Assembly: GCA_035308565.1 (NCBI GenBank)
Contig: DATGGK010000055.1
Location: 11,869-75,868 of the forward strand
Source: JANXLS01 sp035308565
Lineage (GTDB): Bacteria > Planctomycetota > SZUA-567 > H5-PLA8
Length of the DNA: 64,000 bases
Direction of reading: 5' to 3'
Below, one piece after another: positions 33,868 through 44,400 of this stretch (the stretch's first letter is position 1; every line of letters starts with the position of its first letter). Below the pieces are notes generated by a model. That model was given only the letters and a program-made list of their open reading frames with translations, had not been told where the DNA came from and did no database searches. The position numbers and the translations under genes are program-made.

Positions 33868-36578
33868 GACCCAATCCACGTCCCCATTTTAATCATGTCG
33901 TCACGCATTTTGCGAAGCTGAGGAAGAGGCAGTGGCGCGAAATACTCTCCGCGCGCTTCGGTCAGTAACTTCAGCCGCGACAATTCTGCAAGTTCCGAGG
34001 CGCTCGCGTCCTTCCTTATCTTTTTCTCGATAAGTTCCAATTTCCGTTCGGAATTCTTCTCCCATTCCGCCGTGATCGACAAAAGCTCTTCGAGCGTATT
34101 CAAGTCCTTGAAATGCGGAGGGAAATAACATTGTTGATCGAAGGGCACGCCGCGGCGACGAACGCCGGTAAAAAGGTCCAAGACGCGTCGTTCCAATGTC
34201 GGCGGAAGGCCATACAATTTCATGACTTCGCAATCAACTCGCCAATGCAAATACATGAGCGACTCACCAGTATCCGTTTCACTTTCTATCGATTTCTCGC
34301 CCTCCCCGAACAGCGGCATATTGTTTTCGCTGGCAGCCTTCTCCTTTGCTTTCGCACCTGACCAAGTACGCGCAGCGGCAAAATAATTTTTAACTGCACT
34401 TTCGAGCGGGCGTAAATCGGCGCGCGTTAAATCGGGGATGGGCATTTCTCTCATTTGGCCCGTTTGAATATCTCGTTTGCCAGAATAGCTATGTGCAAAA
34501 GCATTTGCTATGGGAGAATTGAGTACGCCCCAAAGCACGTTTATCGAAATCAATGCACTTGTTGGTCGAACTACCAGTAAACGGCTCATCGCTGGTTGTC
34601 CGATCGGGTCAAGCATTGCCTTCAGACGCCAACTTCCGCGGCTGACTCGCGAGTAATTTAGCAAAACTTGCGGAACGCCGCTTTCCTTGCCAATCAGGTT
34701 GCTCTTTATGTGTTCGTTCTTTATCGAAATATAGCAAACGCGCGGCAGTTGGTGCGTCATTTGATTTTTCGAACGAAGCGTAAACGCGGGCACAAAACCC
34801 TCTTTGGGCGAATCGAGTTCATACAGCTTCGCCTTTCGTTTCAATCCGCTTTTTAGCGAACCATGATGGATTAGCCCTTGGCCAATTCGCGCTAATTCTC
34901 GGAGCCGCGGATACGCTTTCAATGCGGACCAAACATCGCTAACCTCAGGGACAATTAGAGTCGAAGATTCGCTGGTTCCCAAGTCAGACTGATTTACTGC
35001 CTCGATGGTTGAAGGTTTCAATGTCCTACTAAACGCAGCAATCTGCCCTTCACGCACCCGCTGATAGCTAACGCGCCACCCCGGTTCAATTTTCTTCTTT
35101 CGTCCGATGATTATCGCTGATTCGGCCTCCCCATATTCAAAGACCTTGTCGGCAAACAAGGTGATCTCATGGATCTCACAATGCTCCAGGAGGTAACGGC
35201 GGCACTCCCTACTCTCTTGGCGAGTGAGAAAACCTTGGGGCAGGACAAAGCCGAAAACACTAAATTCTTTTAAGTTCTCTATGGTGCGGCGGAATATCTC
35301 GGCTGCTCTGTTGAAAAGCGAAAAACGGCGGCGCTCGTCAGCCGAAAAATCCTCAAAGGGAGGATTAGCCAGCACGATATCTGCCTTCGCGGATTCCTCC
35401 GCGAGCCGTGTTCCCTTAAAGAGATCGGCGATATCCAGTTTCCATCCGTTTGGATTTGGAACGTCCGCAAGCGTGAGTGCCAGACGCGCTACGTCTTGAG
35501 AAAAGTCATCGACATCCACGCCACGCAGGCGCTTGCGAAGATACGATTCGCGCTTCTCCGGAAAATTCGAAGGGCGCAATTCGTCCAGCAAGCGTAATGC
35601 GGCGACAAGAAAACCCGCGTGACCACACGCCGGCTCGAAAACACGTCGGCCGTCTGGCGACAAATTCGCGATCAAAGGTCGCAGGCGACCCACCATATAA
35701 TCGATCAACCACGACGGAGTACAATGCGTGCCCAATCTTTTTCGCGTCGCTTCGTTGATGAGCGCGCTTTCGTACACATGCCCCAACGCCTCTGTCGTCA
35801 TCAGATCCAACGCGGCGAATTCGCGAATCTTCTTCGCGACGCGAAGCAGCGCGTTCAGCCGCGATTTCGGAACTGAAATTGGATCGGGGCATTCGGAATT
35901 ATAATGATGCGCAAGTTTTTCATAGACCTCCTCAGGTTTCAGCAAATCAATGCGGGCGAATTTGGAAACCTTCTTGTCCTGAAGAATTTTTGCCGCAAGC
36001 AACCAAAACGGCGCTTGAATCAGCCATTTTCCTTGATCGTCGGTAATCTTCTCCGCATTACTCCATCCAAGTTCATCTGCCAAATTCCGTACGGCGCTTT
36101 CGAGCAGTTCCGAGACTTTCTTTCCGATCTCTCCTTCCACCAAGGGCATCAGACCAATGTCAACGAATTCAAGCTGCCGCGCAGTCGGATCAAGACGCCC
36201 CCAAATTTTCGCGCGGTAAATGGCGTTTGGATTGAGTGCTGCTTTGTGTTTTTGAAAGAACCGAGCGAGCTCACTTGGATTTCCGGAATCGAGCGGCTTC
36301 GCAGCAGTCTCCTCCTGTCGCCAGCACTCCCAGCGCGGGCCAAATACGACAAACACAACCGGCGCGCCACACGCTTTGATCGCACGAACCGCCTGAAAAT
36401 TGTCGCCAACTGAAGATATCACGGCAACCGCTGAAGTCCGAACATCTTTCGGAAGTCGACTATGAGCCAAAAGGGGAACGGAACGCGCGCGCTCTTCCCA
36501 CAAACGCGCGTCAAAAACGCACAGGGCTCGTGAGAATCCGACGCGCTCAAGATGTGGAAGAAAGTCCTTGGGAGTCAT
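33864..36578 (-). CDS. N6-adenine DNA methyltransferase of a type I/IIG-like restriction-modification system
   Basis: The 904-residue protein has the N6-methylase motifs: THCTPSWLIDYMV before the core, motif I FEPACGHAGF (about 313) and motif IV ANPPFEDF (about 400). The C-terminal half includes a target-recognition-like region and the closing SGKRDIQTGQMREMPIPDL typical of type I/IIG enzymes. The N-terminal ~250 residues match no nuclease I recognise. No specificity-subunit or type I R-subunit gene is adjacent; the HNH gene immediately downstream is the obvious nuclease candidate. The locus appears, by eye, lower in GC than its neighbours, which fits horizontal gain. Confidence 0.8.
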   Translation of the reverse strand: MTPKDFLPHLERVGFSRALCVFDARLWEERARSVPLLAHSRLPKDVRTSAVAVISSVGDNFQAVRAIKACGAPVVFVVFGPRWECWRQEETAAKPLDSGNPSELARFFQKHKAALNPNAIYRAKIWGRLDPTARQLEFVDIGLMPLVEGEIGKKVSELLESAVRNLADELGWSNAEKITDDQGKWLIQAPFWLLAAKILQDKKVSKFARIDLLKPEEVYEKLAHHYNSECPDPISVPKSRLNALLRVAKKIREFAALDLMTTEALGHVYESALINEATRKRLGTHCTPSWLIDYMVGRLRPLIANLSPDGRRVFEPACGHAGFLVAALRLLDELRPSNFPEKRESYLRKRLRGVDVDDFSQDVARLALTLADVPNPNGWKLDIADLFKGTRLAEESAKADIVLANPPFEDFSADERRRFSLFNRAAEIFRRTIENLKEFSVFGFVLPQGFLTRQESRECRRYLLEHCEIHEITLFADKVFEYGEAESAIIIGRKKKIEPGWRVSYQRVREGQIAAFSRTLKPSTIEAVNQSDLGTSESSTLIVPEVSDVWSALKAYPRLRELARIGQGLIHHGSLKSGLKRKAKLYELDSPKEGFVPAFTLRSKNQMTHQLPRVCYISIKNEHIKSNLIGKESGVPQVLLNYSRVSRGSWRLKAMLDPIGQPAMSRLLVVRPTSALISINVLWGVLNSPIANAFAHSYSGKRDIQTGQMREMPIPDLTRADLRPLESAVKNYFAAARTWSGAKAKEKAASENNMPLFGEGEKSIESETDTGESLMYLHWRVDCEVMKLYGLPPTLERRVLDLFTGVRRRGVPFDQQCYFPPHFKDLNTLEELLSITAEWEKNSERKLELIEKKIRKDASASELAELSRLKLLTEARGEYFAPLPLPQLRKMRDDMIKMGTWIGS

Positions 36579-36640
36579 GTCTCACCGAACGGCTCTGTTA
36601 TTTAGGACAAAATTTGAGAATACAACCCTTGTGCCAAAAT

Positions 36641-36922
36641 TCAAGAAAATTCAGAAACCGCGCACGGCGTGAAAGCCCAATCGGCTCGGCGCTGCGCCCG
36701 GCCCATTGCTACGCCCCGCTCGACTTTGACTTCCTGCTCGTACGGATTTTTCTGAATGTCGTGGTTGACGTCCCAGCCGAGCGCGATGAAAAACTTGTCG
36801 ATGAAATCCTTGCGCGCTTCGGCTTCCTGATAGGCTGGGGAGAGATAATAGGATTGATTGGCGCGGAAATCGGCGACGAGGCGCTTGACCTTTTCGAAGG
36901 CAATGTCGAAGTCTTGGGGCAT
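36641..36922 (-). pseudogene. Truncated N-terminal remnant of a type IIG restriction-modification enzyme
   Basis: The ORF starts MPQDFDIAFEK and carries the conserved N-terminal block of Eco57I-like enzymes: EARKDFIDKFFIALGWDVNH (about 33-52), then NPYEQEVKVER and a RRADWAF end, where a full protein would continue for 800 or more residues. It stops after 93 residues. It sits just upstream of the intact methylase, so it may mark an older system replaced by, or decayed next to, the present one. Confidence 0.65.
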
Positions 36923-37078
36923 TCGGCAAAGTGTAAACGGTGCCCGGAAATGTACAAGGGCGGCGAAAATCGCAAGCACCCCTCATCCCCGGCCCCGGAA
37001 AAAGGGATTTGCACTGAGCTTTCCACGCAAGTTCGTTCACCTGCCCAAGACTTATGTGGCATTGCAGTTTCAGCGGCC

Positions 37079-38215
37079 CTACGGCAAGTGTCCACTGAAC
37101 TCGATCAATTTACCGATCCCATCGTCCGCAACTTTTGGGGCTGGATCGCTGCCGTCGTTGATCGCGATCAAGGCTGCGAAGTTTTTCTGTGGGGCAATCC
37201 AAACTGTGCAGAACCACGTCGTGTTCGAGCCGGCGTGCGTGAGCGCGAGGCCGCCGGCCCAGGGGCGCTGCGCGATGATCCAGCCGCCGGCGTAGTCCTG
37301 TTTCGGCTTCGGCGTGGTCAGCTCTTTGAAGGTGGCCTCTGAAATAAACGCGGGCTTGCCTTGCGCGGCGAGCAGTATTTGAGAGACAAATTTACACCAA
37401 TCGCTCATCGAACAATGAACGGTTCCCGCGGGACCCAGCACCGGCGCGTTGTCGAATTGCGACGGCTGGAGAGTACTGTTTTTAAGCGAATGTCCCCACG
37501 GCTGATCCACTTTACCGGGAGTTCCCGGAGGTCCAAATCCGGCGCTGGTCATCTTCAACGGAGCGAAGATTTCGGATTGGATGACCTCTTCCCAGGCTTT
37601 GCCCGTTTTGGATTCGACGATCGCGCCCAGCACGACGTAGCTGACATTCGAGTAGAAAAAGGCACCGATGGGTTGCGCGGGCGGAGCGGCAAGCGCCTCT
37701 GCGACCGCTTTGCGGCGCTGCGCTGGCAGTTTGGCGTGAGTCGCATCCAGCGTCCACCAATTCAGATCGTGAGGGAATCCGGCGTTGTGATCCAGTAAAT
37801 CGCGCACTGTTACTTTGGCTTTCTCTGGATTCATGCCGGCGGCAAGATCGGGAAAAATCTCGCGCATCGGCGTGTCGAATTTGAACTGCTTTTTGTCAAT
37901 CAGTTGCCCGATCAAAATCGCCGTCATGGCTTTCGTGTCGGAGCCAAGGTGGATCGTATCGGTAGCAAGAAAAGGCGCGGAGTCGCCGACTTTGCGAATG
38001 CCGGCGCTGCCCAAGGCGACAATGTCGTTGCCGCGAACAATGGCGCCGACCGCGCCCGGAAGTTTTGAATCGTTTATAAGCGGAGCAAGCGTCGGACCCA
38101 GATCGTGAGGCTGAACCTCACCCGCGTGGAGGAGCGACGCGGCAAGACATGCGAAAGCCATGAGGAATTCCGTGAATTCGACACGCAAAAGGCTGCACCC
38201 TATTGATCCGCGCAT
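37079..38215 (-). CDS. Secreted serine hydrolase, class C beta-lactamase/penicillin-binding fold
   Basis: The 378-residue protein has the three active-site elements of the serine beta-lactamase fold: SDTK (92-95), YSN (188-190) and HAG near 340. The start at 38215 places Arg residues before a hydrophobic segment ending LLHAG, making a plausible signal peptide, and GAGG lies at acceptable spacing. It is most likely a periplasmic D-alanyl-D-alanine-type peptidase or esterase; no evidence favours true beta-lactam hydrolysis. Confidence 0.8.
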   Translation of the reverse strand: MRGSIGCSLLRVEFTEFLMAFACLAASLLHAGEVQPHDLGPTLAPLINDSKLPGAVGAIVRGNDIVALGSAGIRKVGDSAPFLATDTIHLGSDTKAMTAILIGQLIDKKQFKFDTPMREIFPDLAAGMNPEKAKVTVRDLLDHNAGFPHDLNWWTLDATHAKLPAQRRKAVAEALAAPPAQPIGAFFYSNVSYVVLGAIVESKTGKAWEEVIQSEIFAPLKMTSAGFGPPGTPGKVDQPWGHSLKNSTLQPSQFDNAPVLGPAGTVHCSMSDWCKFVSQILLAAQGKPAFISEATFKELTTPKPKQDYAGGWIIAQRPWAGGLALTHAGSNTTWFCTVWIAPQKNFAALIAINDGSDPAPKVADDGIGKLIEFSGHLP

Positions 38216-38256
38216 AATCAATGCCTCATGTGACCGCGGCGAGCAGTTGCCGTTTC

Positions 38257-38277
38257 CCCTCTCCCTCCGGGAGAGGG
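38257..38277. repeat. GC-rich hairpin CCCTCTCCC-TCC-GGGAGAGGG
   Basis: Perfect 9-bp arms with a 3-nt loop lie upstream of the serine hydrolase start, in a 220-bp gap with the end of the giant C25 gene. The following GGCCGACGCAGG and GGGGTGAGGGGAGGG match a repeat type common in GC-rich bacteria. Confidence 0.5.
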
Positions 38278-38436
38278 CCGACGCAGGTACTCCTGCGCGG
38301 GGTGAGGGGAGGGTGTGGCATTGCGAACGCGCGCGTCAATAATCGCGAAACGTGCGCACTAATCCTTCAAATACACCGGGCGGGGGAAGTTTGGCGGAGA
38401 GCAGCGCGCGATTGCCGGACTCTCGCCGCGTTCTGG

Positions 38437-41400
38437 CTAGAACTGCCCCGGAACGCTGCCGCTGGAACCGCCGGTCTTTGCGCCGGTTGGTCCGCCGGCG
38501 GGCGCTGCCGCAGCCTTCGACAGCACCGGCATCGCCGGATCGCCGAAGATTTGCTCGGTGTTGCTGAGGTCAATGTAGAAGCCGCCGCCTTTTGCGTAGG
38601 CCCATTGCTGCGTCTTCAGTAGCGCATTGCCCCAGCGTTGTGTCGTGCCGGCATTGGTGAGCAACTGGCTCATGAATTCAGTCGCGTTCTGCGAATTCAT
38701 GTACGTCGAACTCGCGATGCTTGCGCTGATGCCGCCTTGCGGCTGCGTCAACGCCTGAATCGCGATGCTCTGGTAGCCGGTCTCATTTTTCGCCATCCAA
38801 TTCGCCGTGCAGGTTGACTGCAGGAAGACCGCGGAGCCGGTCCATGCCGAAACCATGTCGTTGTCGAGGATGCGCGGGACTTCGTTTCCGAGGCGCACGG
38901 CGTTGCCGTGCCCGATGTACATCAGCAAATCCGCCCCGCCGTTGGCCGCGGCCGTCAACGCCGCAGTCACTTCGGGCGAAGTCTGATACGTCACACCAAG
39001 GTAATTCGGCTGCCACATCAGGTCTGGATGCGCCTGGGCGATGGCGTCGGCTTCCCCGGCGAAATCGCCCGCGTCTGGATCTGCGCGGTCGGCGGCGGCG
39101 TGCACGCGATAGCCAGTGGTCAATCCGGTGTTGCTAAGCACGTGCGTGACGGCGTTGCTCAATTCGCCGGCGTCGTTCACCGGCAAGCGACCCACTGCAA
39201 TTTCCGGATAACCGCGGCCGAGGTCGCCGAACATCGAGTCGCTCGTCGCCTGTGCCCAGAACGTCGTGGACACCAGGAATGTCGGACAGAGCGGATCGAC
39301 GCCCAAGCCGCTGTAGTTGCGGTAATCGTAGGTCGTGCGGCCCAGCAACAGCAGGTATTGCGGACGCACCGAGCGCACGGCGTTCTGAATACCCGCCGGA
39401 CCGTAGCGCCCGTAATTGTAGTAATCGAAGATCTGCTCCTGATCGACGAACGAGCCGCGCAAGCCTTCTTTCGCGCGCTGCATTAAGAGCGGCTGGACCG
39501 CTGAACTGAATTGCGCCGGGCCAACCGGCATGTACGTCATCGCCTTCACCGGCGCGACCTGCCGCTTGGTTACGGAAATCGGCAGATTCTCCTGGGCCGC
39601 CGGCACCACAAGGTAGTGTCCCGTGCCGCCCGACGCCGCGTTGAAGCGCAACGTGTACGTGCCGTTTGCCTGCGCCTGCGATTCGTACGCGGCCAGCGCC
39701 GCGCGATCCGGGTAGCGCGCGTCAACGACCCAAACAATGTTGCTCGGTACATTGCGGATTTCGAACAGCTTCGAATACGCGCTCAAATTGTACACGTCCA
39801 GCGGCGTTGAACCGTCGAGCGATTTCGTGTAGCCGATGGTCATCGAATGCAGGAACGAAATCTGGCTGGCCACTCCGTCAAGCGTGGGCGTCACCAAGTC
39901 GATCTGATTCGCTCCATTAGTGAGCACGCCCGACGGAATCTGGAACGCGATCTGCATCATTGTATTGCCACCACTCCATGTCGCCTGTCCCACAGGCTGC
40001 CCGTTCACCAGCACTTGGAGCGCGTGATCCGGCGATACGCCATCGACCTGGGTCAAGCTCCACAGATTCACCGTCAGCGAAGCCGCGCCGCTGCTGGCGT
40101 TGGGCGTCGAAACGCTGAAGCTCTGATCCGTGCCGTCGGTCAAATACTGGCTTGAGAACCACGGCGCGAACGTGAACGGCCGCAGGCTGAAATCGAAATA
40201 CACATCGTGGTAGGTGCTCGTGACCGCCGCCGGCGTTTGGGTGTTCACCGCCTGAGTGCCCGCGAACAAACCGTTTGCGTGCGGAATTTGTCCGGCTGCT
40301 GTCGCGCCGCTGGTGTTGCGCAGGAAAATCGCGTCCTTGTCGGTGTAATCGTCCTGATAGCCCGGCGCGAACACGACCAAGCCGTCGCTCGTGACCGCGA
40401 GCGCTGTCATCGAAACGCCTTCGCGTACAATGCTGAGGTGCTTCGCATTGAAACCCGCCGGCAACATCGCCTGCGGAATCAGCAGCACACCCGGAGCATT
40501 GTACACGACTTTCGCGCCCGTGTAGCTGGCAGGCTTGCTCGTTCCAGTGCTGAACCACCGCGCGCTGGCCGCGTAGGACGGGCCTCCGAGCCCGTCCAAA
40601 TTCGTGCCGGATGCGACGGGCTTGGCAGCCTGTCCTGGTGGCGCATCGTTCGGATTCAGCGCGCGCACGCTTGCCGCGGGCAACGTGAGTTTGCCTTGCG
40701 CGTCGAAGGCGAGCGCGGCGTTCCCGCTCCCGTGCAGTCGCGGCTCGTGGCTTTCCGTAACGCTGCTTTGGCCGCCTACCGACGTGCGCGGCTCGCTCGC
40801 GAACTTCGCGCTCAGCGTCGCGCCGAGCTTTAATTCTTTCGCCGTCCCCACGCTGGACACCGCCGCGTCGAAGCCTTCAGCGCTTAGTTCCGCGCCAAAT
40901 GCCTCGATCACCGCCGATGCAACCTTCGCGTACGTTTCGCTCACACCGCGCACGCTGACCGATTCAAGCTTGTATTCGTACATACCGGGCGCGGCCCAAT
41001 CGTAGACGCGGTAGGTCTTCGCGTCGGCGTTGGTGATGCGTCCGGAGATCAGCGCGGAATTCACGCGCTGCCAGCCACTTACTGGCGTGCGCGGCTCTTG
41101 AACGGCGCGGCGATACACGTTGAAGCCCAGGTTCTGGTATTCGGAAATGGCCGTCCATTCGAGCATCGCTCCAGCACCCTGCGCCATCGCCGCGAACGAT
41201 TCAATCTTCACAGGGGTCACGGCTGAACTCTTGAATTTGACGATGATTTGATTCGCGGCGGGCGTAATCGTCGCGCCAGGTGCCGGGCTGACGGTCGGCG
41301 TCGTGCCGTCGGTATAAATCACATCGTAGTCGTTTCCATATTGCATCGTGCCCGCGAGCACACCATTAAACGCATTGGCGATGCCGCCCGCCGCGGTCGT

Positions 41401-44400
41401 CACAACCGTGTACTGCACGGGAACCGTCGAAGGCGCATCAAACCCCAGCGACAAGCTGCTCGTGCCGCCAAGCGTCAGCGCGCCGGACAAGTTCAGCGAC
41501 TGGCTGTGCGAGTTTGCATTGTGAAGAATGAGCGACAGTTTGCCGCCGCCGGACAAATCGACGTTCGCACCGGTCAAGAGTTCATTGGCATTGAGGCTTG
41601 CGACCGAGCTCGTAGTCCCCGGCCAGAGGCGCGCGCCCGCCGGAGTAAACGCAAGCGCATTGATCATCGAACCCAAGCCGCGAACGGTGCCGCCGATCGT
41701 TTGCCCGTTGCCATCCAGCGTCGCGCCGGACGCCACGGTTACATTGGGAGTTGCCCCCAATACCGTTGCCGCTCCAAGTTTCAACGTCCCGCCCGCTACA
41801 GAAATGCCAGTCGAATTGGAAAGCGTATTCGCCGGCGCACTCAAGACCAGAGAGCCCGTTGTCGTGCCGCCGGCATTCAAGGTGATAGCCTGAACTGTTC
41901 CGCCGTCGTTGAGCGCCCCCAGAGTCAACACTCCGGTTCCCGCGCCATTGTTTGCAACATTCACGGTCGGCCCCGCGAGCGTCGTCGCGCCGAAGGTCAA
42001 GCCGTAAGATTGGCCGGACGCCGTGTTCGCACTGGGAAGCACATTAAAGGTCGCTCCCGAAGCCAGCGCCAGCGTCCCCAGGGTCAAGGTCGTTGTTCCC
42101 ACGGGCACAGTCACCTTAATGTTGCTCGCCGGGCCTTGTATGCTGACATTGTTGGGATAAACAGTGACCGGCGTATTCGGCGTGCCTGAATTATAGGCAA
42201 AATTGCTGATCGTCTCGGTACAGTTCGCACCTCCTGTGCCGCCCGTGAATCCGACGTAACAAGTTGTGCCCGTGACCGATGTCGCAATATTCTGCGCGGT
42301 GTAGGTATTTGTAAACGTTCCATTAGTCGTCAAATCTTTTAGATTGACTACGACAGTCTGGGCCGTCGAATTGTAAGTCACTGTGAACTGTATTGGATCC
42401 CCTGACGCAAGGTTCACACCCGTAGTTGTTACCTGGGGTTGTTGTACGCCATTGACGCCTGTGCCGATTTGACTCCCGCCAGCTTGTGTGGCGTTATAGA
42501 CATTAATCGTGATTGCATAACTGGTCAACATTCCGACATAACCCAATCCGCCGCCATTGTTGCCGACAGTCGTAGCTGCGACGTTTTGCAGGCAAAAAGT
42601 GACGCCATCGGCCGGAGTATTGTTGGGATTGACCAGTGTATAAACGAAGCTTGCAGTAAACCCGCCTGAGTACGCAACCTTCGACGTGGGAAATACACTG
42701 CGTGCTTCATTGCCGTTGTTATCCGTCAACGTGGCTACATCGGATGCAATTGCAGCGCCTCCGTTTTTGCTCCAGCCGGTGCCGCTTACCCCAAATCCTC
42801 CGAGGGTCGGCGGAATCAGCGTGCCGGCGTCCAATGTCGCATTGGCGTTGAGCGTGATTGCGCCGTTCCCCAGCGCGCCGGGAACGGTGCTCGCCAATGT
42901 GCCTGCATTGGTCACCGATGTCGTTCCATAAGAATTGGCGGTATTGGAAAGCACAACGGTTCCAGTTCCAACTTTAGCCAAATTGACGATTCCCGTTCCG
43001 CCGCCACCGTTAACGATCGTGCCGGTATACGTGGTTCCAAAAGTGGTTCCGCCGCCGTTGCTTTCACCAAGGGTTAAAGTCGAGGTGCTGCTCGACACGG
43101 AGTTGGTCACGACTCCGGTTCCAAAAAGCCTATCGATGCTTTCGCTCTGCCCGCCAAGATCGAACGTGCCGCCGCCCATGTTCACCAAACCCGCCGGACC
43201 CGTCGGCCCTGAGCCCAGAATCTGGTCTCCGCCGGTGCCCGTGATTTTAACGGTGGCGCCAGCCACGATCGCACTGATTCCATCCACGGCATGAACAGTG
43301 GCCGACGATGTTTTCGCCAAAGCCAGCGTGCCGGCCTGTACGTTGGCGATGAGGTTCGTATTTCCCGTAGCGCCCTGCAAACTCAGCGTACCGGCTCCCA
43401 CTTTATTTACAGTGGCCTGGGCCGTAAATGAAAACTGGCTGTTGATGTTCAGCACTCCCGCCGCGTTGTTGACGTCGAGGGTGCCGCCGGTGCCGGTCCC
43501 CAGCGCGTTGAACGACCGCGTCGTGGTGACCGCAGCCGTACCCGTATATTGCAGCGTCCCGCCAGTTAGCGTGACACCGGATGCCGCCGGCCCCAGCGCG
43601 CTGGTCCCGCTGTCGGAGATCGTATTGACACTCAAAATGCCGGCGCTGATCTGCGTGCCGCCCGTAAAGGTGTTCGCACCCGTCAAGGTTTGGGTCGCGG
43701 CGCCCGCCTTGGCCAATGAAACTTTCATGGTGGCGCCGTCCTGTATGACTCCGGGAAACGTGTTCGCACTGCTGCCGGTGGCGTTGCCAATCGTGAAAAA
43801 GCTGTTGGAAGTGGCGCTGGAGTTTGTGACCGTTCCGCCCGAACCGCCCAATGCCGCAATCGATTCATTGGCGCCGTTCAAATCGAAAGTGCCGCCGGTG
43901 TTGACCAGCACAACGGTGTTATCGTAAATCTGATCGCCGCCCGTTCCGGTTATCTGGATGGTTCCAGTGCCGCCCACGATGACGAGTATGGCCAACGAAT
44001 GCACGCCGCCATTGCTGGTCTTGTTCAGCAGAACGGTTCCAGCGATGACGTTGGCATCCAACGCGACATTGTCGTTGGTGCCGGAAATCTTGAATGTGCC
44101 AGGCCCGACAAAGCTGAGCACCGCGTTAACGCCGGCAGTGCCAATGCCCGTGCCGGTCGTTTCAAGGGTCGTGCCAGCCGTGGTAATGTTCAGCCTGGCG
44201 TCACTGGTGACACTGAAACCGCGGTCAATGGTCACACTGGCGCCAGTATAGCTAAGCGTGCCGCCCAGAAGCACCAAGCTGGCTGAGGCATTGCTGGACT
44301 GCCCAATGCTGCTCGGAAGCCCGCCGTTGGCCAGGAAAACAGGCTGAAGTGTGCTGGGGCCGCCAACGATCGTCGCGCCCAAATAAGTATTCGCCACGTT

